Positions 15,424 through 23,046 of a DNA stretch of 64,000 nt are shown one piece after another. Both the position numbers and the translations under genes were made by a program. Within the stretch, counting starts at the first letter, position 1, and each line of letters begins with the position of its first letter. The DNA comes from Elusimicrobia bacterium GWA2_56_46 (GTDB lineage: Bacteria; Elusimicrobiota; Elusimicrobia; Elusimicrobiales; UBA9959): NCBI GenBank assembly GCA_001799575.1, contig MGTT01000020.1, positions 1 to 64,000 on the forward strand. Reading direction: 5' to 3'. The notes under the pieces were generated by a model. It had not been told where the DNA came from. It did not search any database and was given only the letters and a program-made list of their open reading frames with translations.

Positions 15424-17631
15424 ATGAGAACGGCCAAAACAAAAAAAATATTCAAGGCGGTGATCCTGAGAATAATCTTCCTCCCGCTGCTCTTCGCCCT
15501 TCTTTTCCTGGCGACGGGCCTCATCATCGTGAAGACCATGTTCAGCCAGCGGGATCTGGAATCCATCGTGACGGATCAGCTCCAGGTTTTTTTCAAAAGA
15601 CCGGTTCAGATAGAGTCCGCCAGGCTGTCCCTGACCGGGGACATAAAGATCAAAGGGCTCAAGGTGACGGAGCCGGGGCCGGAAGCCGTGAATTTCGTGA
15701 CCGCCGATTATATCTTCGCGACTTACCGGCTGGCCCCCCTTTTAAAACGCAGCATTGTCCTGGACAGCGTGGTCATGGTCTCGCCTAAAATAGAGCTGAT
15801 AAAACGCTCTTCCGGCAGCTGGAATTTTTCCGACATCCTTGAGGCTTATAAGCAGCCTTCCGGAAGAAAGAACCGTCTTAACAAGATAGACGCGGCCGAG
15901 ATCCGGGACGGAGTGATCACCCTCACTTATCCCGGGGAACAGGCCGCCTACTCTTTTGAGAACGTCAATCTCAACATCAAAGATTTCAAACCGGACAGCG
16001 ACACGCCGTTCTATCTTTCGGTATTTTTCAGGCGCAAAGCCCTGGGGCGGGATCTGGAGGGCCGGATTTACGCCGAAGGTTCCGTGAACTTCAGCGGTTT
16101 CAATCTGGAGCTGGCGGAAGTAAAGGATCTCTCGCTTACTTTTTCAGCCCTGAACAAGTCTTTCAAAGCCGAGGGCGGGATCAGGAACTTCAGGCGCCCG
16201 GAAATCCGGCTTGAGGCGCGCGCCGAAAGTTTTACCGCCGATGATCTGGCGCCGGTTTTCAAAAGCCCTTACGACTTCTCTATGCCGTCCTCCCGGTGGA
16301 CGCTGAAGGCCCGCATGGAGGAGGATAAGACCCTTAACCTTTCGGTAAAATCGGGCCCGCCGGATCTGAGGGCCGAGGGTTCCATAAAATTCGCCGGCGC
16401 CGCCGCCATTTACGATTTTTCTTTTTTCACCCCGCCTTTCAATCTGGCGGAACTCAACGACCTGGTTCCTGATCTCCCTCTGGCCGAGGCCTCCGGCATA
16501 GCCCAGGTCAAAGTAAGGGTCACCAATAAATCCGGCAGATTCGCCCTGTCCAAGGTCATCCTGACCTCCGACAAGGCCGGCTTCCTGTATAAAAATCTGC
16601 GCTTCAACGACCTAAATCTTTCCGCGCTTTTTTCCGAAAGTTTTAAGAACAACTACCTCAATGTCCAGGACGGCAAGCTGCTGATATCCGGATACAAACT
16701 CACCGGCCTGACCGTCAGAACGCAGCTCTCCCGGGACAAATTCACCGGCGAATACTCGGCCCGCTGGGGCGGGGATCCGATGAAAGGGCGCCTTGTCATC
16801 CTCAACCCCCTTACCGATAAGAAGACGGCGGATTTCACCGGTTATTCCAGGCGCCTGGACATCAAGGAGGGACGCGACTTCCTGCTGGAACTGAAGAAAG
16901 TGAAAACCCCGGACAAACGCCGCCGGCGCTATGAGTCTAAACTGGCCTGGCTTAAAACGGTCAAGAATTCCGTCCCCACCGGCTTCGCGGCTTTCCGCCT
17001 GCTGTATAAAGCCGATTTTCTCAGGCATGAATATTTCAACGCGCGGAACTTCTACCTGACCGCCAACCTCAGGAACATAGCGGGCCAGGTGGAAAAGCTC
17101 AAAGGCGACGTTTCCATCAAGTCCGGCGGCGGGACTTTCTACGACGTGCAGAAGACCTCGGAGCAGGACCGGATCTATTACATCTTCTCGCTCCCCGTCC
17201 TGACCATGTACCGGCTCAACCGCATGGGAGCGCTCAAGTTCGGCTATAAGCTGGACGACGTCAACTTCAATTCCATAGGCGGGGACTACACGCTGGGCTC
17301 CGGGAAGATAAATATCCGCAACTTCTACATGGCCGGCAGGGAATTTTCCATATACACCACCGGGACTCTGGACCTGACGAACGAGAATATTAAGTTAAAA
17401 GTTTATACAATATCGGATAAGTATTATTCCATGGGCAGTCTGCCGGAGACCCTTACCGACGCCAGCGGGAAACCGGCCCTCGCTTTCACGATAGAAGGCA
17501 GGATGAGCAAGCCGTCCATCACCATGATGAGTTCCAGGGAAGCGGGCGGAATAATAAGCGAAGCGATAAAGAAAGGCGTCGGGATAGATTCGGCTAAAAT
17601 AGATAAATTTGCGGCGGGAGGTACAAAGTAA
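15424..17631 (+). CDS. large AsmA-like (DUF748/TamB-like) envelope protein
   Basis: A 735-residue protein with an N-terminal membrane segment (about residues 12-40 from ATG 15424) and a long beta-rich periplasmic part. Its start, VTDQLQVFFKRPVQIESARLSLTGDIKIKGLKV, is typical of AsmA family members. The C-terminal region (YTLGSGKINIRNFYMAGREFSIYTTGTLDL) resembles the end of AsmA proteins. A likely role is phospholipid transport or outer-membrane assembly. GTG 15415 is an alternative start. The stop overlaps the pyrE start (TAATG). Confidence 0.8.
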   Translation: MRTAKTKKIFKAVILRIIFLPLLFALLFLATGLIIVKTMFSQRDLESIVTDQLQVFFKRPVQIESARLSLTGDIKIKGLKVTEPGPEAVNFVTADYIFATYRLAPLLKRSIVLDSVVMVSPKIELIKRSSGSWNFSDILEAYKQPSGRKNRLNKIDAAEIRDGVITLTYPGEQAAYSFENVNLNIKDFKPDSDTPFYLSVFFRRKALGRDLEGRIYAEGSVNFSGFNLELAEVKDLSLTFSALNKSFKAEGGIRNFRRPEIRLEARAESFTADDLAPVFKSPYDFSMPSSRWTLKARMEEDKTLNLSVKSGPPDLRAEGSIKFAGAAAIYDFSFFTPPFNLAELNDLVPDLPLAEASGIAQVKVRVTNKSGRFALSKVILTSDKAGFLYKNLRFNDLNLSALFSESFKNNYLNVQDGKLLISGYKLTGLTVRTQLSRDKFTGEYSARWGGDPMKGRLVILNPLTDKKTADFTGYSRRLDIKEGRDFLLELKKVKTPDKRRRRYESKLAWLKTVKNSVPTGFAAFRLLYKADFLRHEYFNARNFYLTANLRNIAGQVEKLKGDVSIKSGGGTFYDVQKTSEQDRIYYIFSLPVLTMYRLNRMGALKFGYKLDDVNFNSIGGDYTLGSGKINIRNFYMAGREFSIYTTGTLDLTNENIKLKVYTISDKYYSMGSLPETLTDASGKPALAFTIEGRMSKPSITMMSSREAGGIISEAIKKGVGIDSAKIDKFAAGGTK

Positions 17632-18224
17632 TGTCTAAACTAGGAAAATTCGACGTTGTGGGGCTTCTCCAGGAGCATGGCGCTATTTTGAACGGGCATT
17701 TCCAGCTCCCGTCCGGCTTTCACACCCAGACCTACATCCAGACCTCGCTGCTGATGCAGTATCCCAACCTGGCGCAGAAAGTGGCCAAGGAAATGGCCTC
17801 CAAATTTTCCCAGGAGATAAACGTGGTGATCTCCCCCTCCATGGGGGCGGTGGTCATCGGCCAGGAAGTCGCCCGCGTCAAAAAAGCCCGGTCCATTTTC
17901 ACCGAACGCATAAACGGCGTAATGGTCCTTAAAAGGGATTTTAAGATAGCCGAGGGCGAGCGCGCGCTGATCGTGGACGACGTGCTGAATACCGGCCGCC
18001 TCTGCTCGGAGGCCATAAACCTGGCCCGGGGATACGGCGCCAAGGTCATAGGCGTCGTGGCGATAGTCGACCGCTCGACGGCCGACCTGACCCTCAACGT
18101 GCCGGTCAGAGGACTGATCTCTTATCCCCTGCAGCTTTTTACTCCGGATAACTGCCCGCTCTGCCGGCAGAAGATGCCTCTTACCATGCCCGGCTCCACG
18201 GTTCACCACGTACACCAGGAGTAG
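17631..18224 (+). CDS. pyrE: orotate phosphoribosyltransferase
   Basis: Adds ribose-5-phosphate from PRPP to orotate in pyrimidine synthesis. The 197 residues contain the PRPP-binding motif RALIVDDVLNTGR, the active-site loop around VLKRDF, and the substrate-side LPSGFHTQTYIQTSLLMQYP. A C-terminal CPLC pair is common in this PyrE branch. GGGAGG precedes the start, which shares one base with the AsmA-like stop. No other pyr genes are near, so its place here is not a pathway operon. Confidence 0.95.
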   Translation: MSKLGKFDVVGLLQEHGAILNGHFQLPSGFHTQTYIQTSLLMQYPNLAQKVAKEMASKFSQEINVVISPSMGAVVIGQEVARVKKARSIFTERINGVMVLKRDFKIAEGERALIVDDVLNTGRLCSEAINLARGYGAKVIGVVAIVDRSTADLTLNVPVRGLISYPLQLFTPDNCPLCRQKMPLTMPGSTVHHVHQE

Positions 18225-18271
18225 GAGCGGCAAGGCTGACCCTTGCTGTTCCCGTGACCTGCGACAGCATT

Positions 18272-19054
18272 ATGAAGACACGATTCATCGCCTTGCTTTC
18301 CGATTTCGGCACCAACGACCCTTTCGTGGCGTCGATGAAAGGGGTGCTGCTGTCCAGGGCGCCGAAACTGACGATCATAGATATCACTCATCAGATCCCG
18401 CCCCAGGACATCCAGACGGCCGCTTTCTATCTGATGGCGGCTATGCCGTATATGCCGAAAAACACCCTTTTCCTGACGGTGGTGGATCCTTTGGTCGGCA
18501 CCGGGCGGGGCATACTTTGGGCCAAAACAAAAAAACACCAGTTCATAGCCCCGGATAACGGCATCCTGAGCTGGGTGGAAGAACGCGAAAAGATCACAGA
18601 GGTTCGTTTCATAAACAACTCCGACCTTTTCCTGCCGCGCATCAGTTCCACCTTTCACGGCCGCGACATCATGGCGCCCGTGGCGGCAGCCATCGCCGGG
18701 GGCCTGCCTGAGAAAAAGATCGGGCCTTTATTGCGGGATTACAGAAAATTCCCCTATCCCCGCCCGGAAAAGGCCGGGAACCGGATCACCGGGACCGTCA
18801 TAGCCGTGGACCATTTCGGCAACGCCATAACCAATATCACGCAGCAGTACCTGAGCGCTAAATCCATTTTCACGGTCTCGGACAGAATACTTAAAGGCCT
18901 CAAACTCACCTACGCTTCCGTGCCAGAGGGAGAGCCGCTTGCCCTGATCGGCTCTTTCGGTTTTCTGGAGTTTTCCATCAGGAACGGGAATTTCGCCGGA
19001 GCTTTCGGGGTAAAAGAAGGCAGCGAAGTGGAAGCGATAACCTCGCTGGAGTAA
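18272..19054 (+). CDS. SAM hydroxide adenosyltransferase (DUF62 family)
   Basis: Members of this family hydrolyse S-adenosylmethionine to adenosine and methionine with water; halogenating relatives use fluoride or chloride. The 260-residue protein starts FIALLSDFGTNDPFVASMKGVLL and has IDITHQIPPQDIQTAAFYL, FLTVVDPLVGTGRG and FIAPDNGILSWV, all family signatures. ATG 18272 is preferred to GTG 18254 because family homology begins there. It sits 47 nt after pyrE. The physiological role of the family is still unclear. Confidence 0.88.
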   Translation: MKTRFIALLSDFGTNDPFVASMKGVLLSRAPKLTIIDITHQIPPQDIQTAAFYLMAAMPYMPKNTLFLTVVDPLVGTGRGILWAKTKKHQFIAPDNGILSWVEEREKITEVRFINNSDLFLPRISSTFHGRDIMAPVAAAIAGGLPEKKIGPLLRDYRKFPYPRPEKAGNRITGTVIAVDHFGNAITNITQQYLSAKSIFTVSDRILKGLKLTYASVPEGEPLALIGSFGFLEFSIRNGNFAGAFGVKEGSEVEAITSLE

Positions 19055-19069
19055 AAAGGATCCCTCACT

Positions 19070-20260
19070 ATGCAAAAATCCGCCCTTAAAACGTTAAAAC
19101 TGAAATTCTCCGGCGAAAGACGGCTCCGCCAGGGGCATCCGTGGATCTTTTCCAACGAACTAGAAAAAATCGACAAGACCATACCAGCCGGAGAGCTCTG
19201 CGGCGTGCTGCTCAGTTCCGGCGCTCCGGCCGGGGTCGGTTTTTTCAATCCCCACAGCCTCATCGCGGTACGGCTCCTTAAAACCGGAACGCTGGAGCTG
19301 GAGGAAGATTTTGTGCCGGCCAGGCTTCGCCGGGCCATGGAGTACCGAAAGTCGCTGGGCATAACGGAAAGCGGCCGAATGTTCTTCGGCGAATCGGACG
19401 GCCTGCCGGGACTGGTGGTGGATAAATACGCGGACATCCTGGTGGCGGAGATAATTTCCGCCGGCGCGGAACTCCTTAAAGATGAGATAACCAAACATCT
19501 GCGCGCGCTCTATAAGCCCCGCGGCATCTACTACCGCAACACGCACGAGTTCCGCAAGCTCGAAGGCCTGAAACTCTACACGGAAACCGCCTACGGCGAC
19601 GTTCCGGCATCCATCCTGATAAACGAGAACGGACTTAAATACAACGTTCCCCTCACCTCCGGACAGAAGACCGGCTGGTATTTCGACCAGAGCGAGAACA
19701 GGGCTTTCCTGAAACCCTACTTCAAAGGGCGGAAAGTCCTTGACCTTTACACTTACCTGGGCGCTTTCGCCCTCACGGCCGCGGACGCGGGCGCCGAGAT
19801 GGTCTGGGGCGTGGATTCTTCCGCCGCCGCGGCGCAGGCCGCGGAAAAAAACGCCGCGCTTAACGGGCTTCAGGACAAGGTTATCTTCAGAAGAGAGGAC
19901 GCCGAGCGGGTGCTGAGCGGGCTTCAAAGCGGCGAAATGCCGGAGACCCCCGATTTCATACTGCTGGATCCGCCCAACTTCGTCCGGGGAAAGAAAAACC
20001 TGGTACAGGCGGCGAAACTGCTGGTGCGCCTTAACGCCGCCGCTATGGCGGGCCTGCCCCCGGGAGGCCTGCTGGCTTTCTCCTCCTGCTCGCACCACAT
20101 CTCCCGGGAAATATTCATGGACATCCTGAGCGAAGCCGCCGCCAAGGCCGGCCGCGCGGCGGTGCTCATGGAACTGCGCACCCAGGCCAAGGACCACCCC
20201 ATACTCCTAAATATGCCGGAGACGGAGTACCTGCACTTCGCGCTTGTCAAGATGTCATAA
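19070..20260 (+). CDS. RlmI-like class I rRNA methyltransferase
   Basis: A 396-residue protein with an N-terminal PUA-type domain (LKFSGERRLRQGHPWIFSNELE), an EEHEE-like middle domain and a C-terminal Rossmann methyltransferase domain. Motif I is VLDLYTYLGAFALTAADAGA and the catalytic loop is ILLDPPNFVRGKKNL. This layout is that of RlmI, which makes m5C1962 in 23S rRNA. A late SSCSHHIS segment holds the family's conserved cysteine. The start is 15 nt after the DUF62 gene. Which rRNA base is modified is inferred from the family. Confidence 0.88.
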   Translation: MQKSALKTLKLKFSGERRLRQGHPWIFSNELEKIDKTIPAGELCGVLLSSGAPAGVGFFNPHSLIAVRLLKTGTLELEEDFVPARLRRAMEYRKSLGITESGRMFFGESDGLPGLVVDKYADILVAEIISAGAELLKDEITKHLRALYKPRGIYYRNTHEFRKLEGLKLYTETAYGDVPASILINENGLKYNVPLTSGQKTGWYFDQSENRAFLKPYFKGRKVLDLYTYLGAFALTAADAGAEMVWGVDSSAAAAQAAEKNAALNGLQDKVIFRREDAERVLSGLQSGEMPETPDFILLDPPNFVRGKKNLVQAAKLLVRLNAAAMAGLPPGGLLAFSSCSHHISREIFMDILSEAAAKAGRAAVLMELRTQAKDHPILLNMPETEYLHFALVKMS

Positions 20261-20326
20261 CACGCCATAATCCATACGCCATAGGCTTTTTAAAGAATTC
20301 CTTAAAAGCCTACGGCTTATGGCATA
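20261..20326. repeat. inverted heptamer-repeat hairpin (GCCATAG-type)
   Basis: GCCATAA/GCCATAG-type heptamers on the left and CTACGGC/TTATGGC on the right flank TTAAAGAATTCCTTAA. The hairpin separates the convergent methyltransferase and response regulator genes and probably acts as a bidirectional terminator. The same unit type is at 33508-33622. Confidence 0.75.
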
Positions 20327-20330
20327 TCTT

Positions 20331-20702
20331 TTAGTACAGGATGCTTTTCACTACCTTGAGGATCTCTTCTTTCGTGGAAGGCTTGGTTATGTAGGTCTTG
20401 GCGCCGTAAATTATAGCGTGCTCTATCTCGGTAATACTCCCCTCTATGGTCAGCATGACGACCGGTATGGCCTTGGTGACAGGGTCGGCTTTCAATTTCC
20501 TGCAGGCCGTGAGCCCGTCCATCACCGGCATATGAATATCCAGCATAATGAGGGACGGGAGCTCTTTTTTCGCGAGCTCTACGGCCTCAAGGCCGTTCTC
20601 CGCTTCTATAACTTTATAGCCGGCCTGCTCCAGCAGCCCCGTGAGGATCTTAAGCATCTCATGGTCGTCGTCGGCGATGAGGATTTTACTAACCATGGAC
20701 AT
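20331..20702 (-). CDS. CheY-like single-domain response regulator
   Basis: A 123-residue receiver domain: acidic pocket in LIADDDHEML, phosphoacceptor Asp55 (LIMLDIHMP), switch Thr in VVMLTIEG and conserved Lys107 (YITKPS). There is no output domain, so it signals by contact with a partner. The shorter start at 20696 (MVSKIL) is equally possible; AGAGAT precedes. It is the second orphan receiver in the window. It follows tRNA-Phe on the same strand after about 20 nt and may share its transcript. Confidence 0.92.
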   Translation of the reverse strand: MSMVSKILIADDDHEMLKILTGLLEQAGYKVIEAENGLEAVELAKKELPSLIMLDIHMPVMDGLTACRKLKADPVTKAIPVVMLTIEGSITEIEHAIIYGAKTYITKPSTKEEILKVVKSILY

Positions 20703-20721
20703 ATCTCTCCGTCAAAAAACG

Positions 20722-20793
20722 TGCCGCGAGTTGGGATCGAACCAACGACACCTGGTTTTTCAGACCAGTGCTCTACCACTGAGCTACCGCGGC
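20722..20793 (-). tRNA. tRNA-Phe (GAA)
   Basis: On the minus strand the cloverleaf is clear. The acceptor stem is GCCGCGG with TCGCGGC, the D-arm TAGCTCAGTGGTAGAGC, the anticodon arm CTGGT-CTGAAAA-ACCAG with anticodon GAA, and the T-arm TTGG-TTCGATC-CCAA. CCA is not encoded. The discriminator is A, as expected for phenylalanine. Confidence 0.97.
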
Positions 20794-20855
20794 ATCTGTG
20801 GTATGACTGCAATATCAATATTAGCATTTTTTTGGAAAACTGTTAACGCTCCGCT

Positions 20856-20912
20856 TCAACTCACGTAAAATGTTACCCACCGGTGGGTTATCAACTCATC
20901 TAAAATGTTACC
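20856..20912 (+). repeat. duplicated left terminal repeat of the insertion sequence
   Basis: Two direct copies of TCAACTCAYSTAAAATGTTACC start at 20856 and 20891 and are separated by the palindrome CCCACCGGTGGG. Only one copy is at the right end (22467-22490, inverted). Doubled end sequences often serve as multiple transposase-binding sites. Confidence 0.8.
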
Positions 20913-20942
20913 GAACGGTTTTACCGTCCGGGAGGCATCCAG

Positions 20943-22229
20943 ATGACCCTTTCCGCCAAGAGGGAATACGTGATACAAATGCGCACTATCTATAAAAACG
21001 CGAACGGGAAGAAAGAAAAGAGCCGAATACTTGAGCAGGTCAGCCAGACACTCGCCTGCCACAGAAAACATGCCATCCGGGTGATCCGCAAGCCACCTGC
21101 GGAAGTGATCTGCCGCCTCCGTGACCCCATATACCCCAACCGGCTTATACGGATACTGGAGGAGGTCTGGATCGCAGCGCAACGGCCATGGTCAGTACGG
21201 CTGAAGGCAGCACTGCCGCTGTGGTTACCGCATATAAAGCAGAAATGGCCTCTAAGTTCCGAGGAGGAGCGGCTTTTGCTTAACATGAGCGCCGCCACCA
21301 TGGACAGACGGCTGGGACCGTATAAAACCCGCCTCAAGCGCAAGGTGTATGGCAAGACACGACCGGGCCGCTGGCTAAGGCAGGCAATACCTATCCAGAC
21401 AGAATCCTGGAACGTGCCAGAACCGGGGTGGCTGGAATCGGATACAGTCAGTCATTCCGGCCCCAACGCCTTCGGCACTTTCGCCTATAGCTTCAACCAG
21501 GTAGACCTGTTTTCTGGTTGGGTGGAATCGCTGGCCATCTTGGGGAAAAGCGCCGTAAATATTGTACTCGGCGCTGAAATAATGCGGCAAGCTATGCCAT
21601 TCAAGCAGAAAGGCGTGGATACCGATAACGGGGACGAATTTATAAATCATCCCATGAAACGGTATTGCGAGACCAATGACATCCAGCGGTTCCGCAGCCG
21701 CCCCAACAAAAAAGACGACCAGGCGCACATCGAGCAGAAAAACAGTACACACGTGCGGCAGCTTATCGGCTGGGACCGCTATGACACGGAAGAAGCGGTG
21801 GCGGCGATGAACGACCTTTATCGCAATGAGTGGCGCCTATTAACTAACATCTTCCTGCCGTCGGTAAAGCTGGCTAATAAAATACGCATAGGGTCCCGTA
21901 TCAAGCGTGTTTATGGAGAGGCGCAAACGCCTTTGGACAGGCTAAGGGATTCGGGGCTGGGCGACCGGGAGAAAATTGCAGCCCTATACGAGCAGCGCAA
22001 GACCATGAACCCGTTTGAGTTGTCCGAGATTGTTGAGGCCAAATTAATCCGAATATGGAAACTGTCCACACGGGTCAGGCCGAGCCGTGAAGTTCCAGCA
22101 GCGCGGATAAAGCCGAACTGGACACTTGAAATCGGGGATTATCCGCCGTACTGTGTTCCGCGGGTAAGTCAGGATGTAGCTAAAATGCGCAGCGGGCATC
22201 GCAAGGAAAGGATGTTGGGGACATTATGA
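20943..22229 (+). CDS. DDE integrase-core transposase
   Basis: A 428-residue transposase. The N-terminal part (to about residue 100) looks like a DNA-binding helix-turn-helix region. The rve-type catalytic core has its acids in WLESDTVSH, VDTDNGDEF and AHIEQKN, so the DDE triad looks intact, followed by a basic C-terminal part (RIKRVYGEA). It resembles integrase-core transposases of IS481/ISNCY-like elements; the exact family needs an ISfinder search. Because the gene is full length and both ends are present, the element may still be active. Confidence 0.88.
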   Translation: MTLSAKREYVIQMRTIYKNANGKKEKSRILEQVSQTLACHRKHAIRVIRKPPAEVICRLRDPIYPNRLIRILEEVWIAAQRPWSVRLKAALPLWLPHIKQKWPLSSEEERLLLNMSAATMDRRLGPYKTRLKRKVYGKTRPGRWLRQAIPIQTESWNVPEPGWLESDTVSHSGPNAFGTFAYSFNQVDLFSGWVESLAILGKSAVNIVLGAEIMRQAMPFKQKGVDTDNGDEFINHPMKRYCETNDIQRFRSRPNKKDDQAHIEQKNSTHVRQLIGWDRYDTEEAVAAMNDLYRNEWRLLTNIFLPSVKLANKIRIGSRIKRVYGEAQTPLDRLRDSGLGDREKIAALYEQRKTMNPFELSEIVEAKLIRIWKLSTRVRPSREVPAARIKPNWTLEIGDYPPYCVPRVSQDVAKMRSGHRKERMLGTL

Positions 22230-22251
22230 ATTATCAATGGAACGGGTGGCA

Positions 22252-22362
22252 GGGGAGCCGGATAAGCGGAACCGTCCGGAGGCCGAGCATACGAAGCGCG
22301 GAGGCCGAGGAACGGAGGCGCGGCCACGGTGTGGCCGACGCCGGTTCCGCGTTCCGGGCCCC
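22252..22362. other. GC-rich nested palindrome behind the transposase
   Basis: Nested arms GGGG/CCCC, CCGG/CCGG and GCGGAACCG/CGGTTCCGC enclose a loop with two copies of GGAGGCCGAG and an inner GGCCAC/GTGGCC hairpin. It fills the non-coding space between the transposase stop and the right end, in a 365-nt gene-free stretch. It may be a passenger repeat, a structured RNA or a regulator of transposition. The track ORF 22226-22546 through it is not convincing. Confidence 0.6.
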
Positions 22363-22594
22363 TGACAGGCCCCGTGAACCCAGCACGGCAGTGCTCAACA
22401 TTATCAACAGTCATCCACAAAGAGAAAAAGAAGCAAAAAGAGAAAGGGGCATGACGACTATGGCTTGGGTAACATTCTTAGATGAGTTGACACGCGCTCC
22501 TAGTGGATTGACAACGGACGCGGCAATGTACCAGAATAGGAGTTAGCGGCGTAAGTTATAACGTTTGCGCTTTACTCGGAATTCAGGAGGCATC

Positions 22595-22813
22595 ATGTCG
22601 GAAAACAAAAGCGGTGAGATCTTATCGGCTTTCGTGCTCGGCGGGATAATCGGCGCGGCGCTCGGCATCCTTTTCGCCCCGGCAAAAGGCAAGGACACGC
22701 GCGAAAAGATCCACGACTGGGTGGAAGACACCACGGAAAAAGCCAAGGAAAAACTGGAAACGCTGGAAGAAGAGATCAAAAAAAGAAAAGAACAGATCCT
22801 GAAACACAACTGA
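22595..22813 (+). CDS. YtxH-domain small membrane protein
   Basis: A 72-residue protein with one glycine-rich membrane segment (LSAFVLGGIIGAALGILFAP) followed by KGKDTREKI and a charged amphipathic helix, the layout of YtxH (gas-vesicle GvpP-like) proteins, often stress-related. AGGAGG stands 6 nt before ATG 22595; the track's start at 22565 lacks this and is rejected. It is the first gene beyond the insertion sequence. A strong terminator on its strand lies at 23051-23084. The precise role is unknown for the family. Confidence 0.85.
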   Translation: MSENKSGEILSAFVLGGIIGAALGILFAPAKGKDTREKIHDWVEDTTEKAKEKLETLEEEIKKRKEQILKHN

Positions 22814-22837
22814 AAAACAGTAACCAGTAGTTAGCCT

Positions 22838-23037
22838 GAATCCTGCAGTTGGAAGCGGTTTCCATAGGAAAATCAGGCGGACAGAATTATTCTGCAGGAT
22901 TCCCCGCGAAGCGGGCGGCGGGCCCAGCGCTATGCGCGCCTGGCCCGACGAGGTGTATGCCTCCCGGAGGGCGCCCGCTATGCGGGCGGAAAGTTGCAAC
23001 TGCAACTTTCAGGTTAGTAACCCGGCAACGATAGCCG
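22838..23037. repeat. cluster of consecutive short hairpins
   Basis: Reading left to right: an 11-bp inverted repeat GAATCCTGCAG/CTGCAGGATTC (22838, 22892), CCCGC-GAA-GCGGG, CGC-TAT-GCG, a GAGG/CCTC hairpin with a TATG loop, GCCCGC-TAT-GCGGGC, AAAGTTGCA-AC-TGCAACTTT, GGTT-AGT-AACC and CGGC/GCCG. Eight palindromes in 200 nt with repeated TAT(G) loops is far from random. No open frame is convincing. Confidence 0.65.
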
Positions 23038-23046
23038 AGCCGGACT

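Larger units (their letters stand above)
20856..22490 (+). mobile_element. insertion sequence with a DDE (rve-type) transposase
   Basis: The element runs from TCAACTCACGTAAAATGTTACC on the left to the inverted form ending at TAGATGAGTTGA on the right (22467-22490). The left end has a second copy of the terminal sequence. It carries one transposase gene and a GC-rich structured stretch behind it. CGCTCC occurs just outside both ends at unequal distances, so a target duplication is only possible. It lies 62 bp from tRNA-Phe. Confidence 0.85.

Noticed and set aside
22252-22362. Fourth copy of the structured repeat family
   Set aside because: It shares a GACAGG-CCCC-like segment and a nested stem, but the conserved loop GCAGGCCGCCGA and the CATTAGCC tail are missing, so it is treated as a different element.
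20847-22500. 6-bp target-site duplication CGCTCC flanking the insertion sequence
   Set aside because: The two CGCTCC copies lie at unequal distances from the terminal repeats (3 and 4 nt), so they may be chance; not claimed as a duplication.
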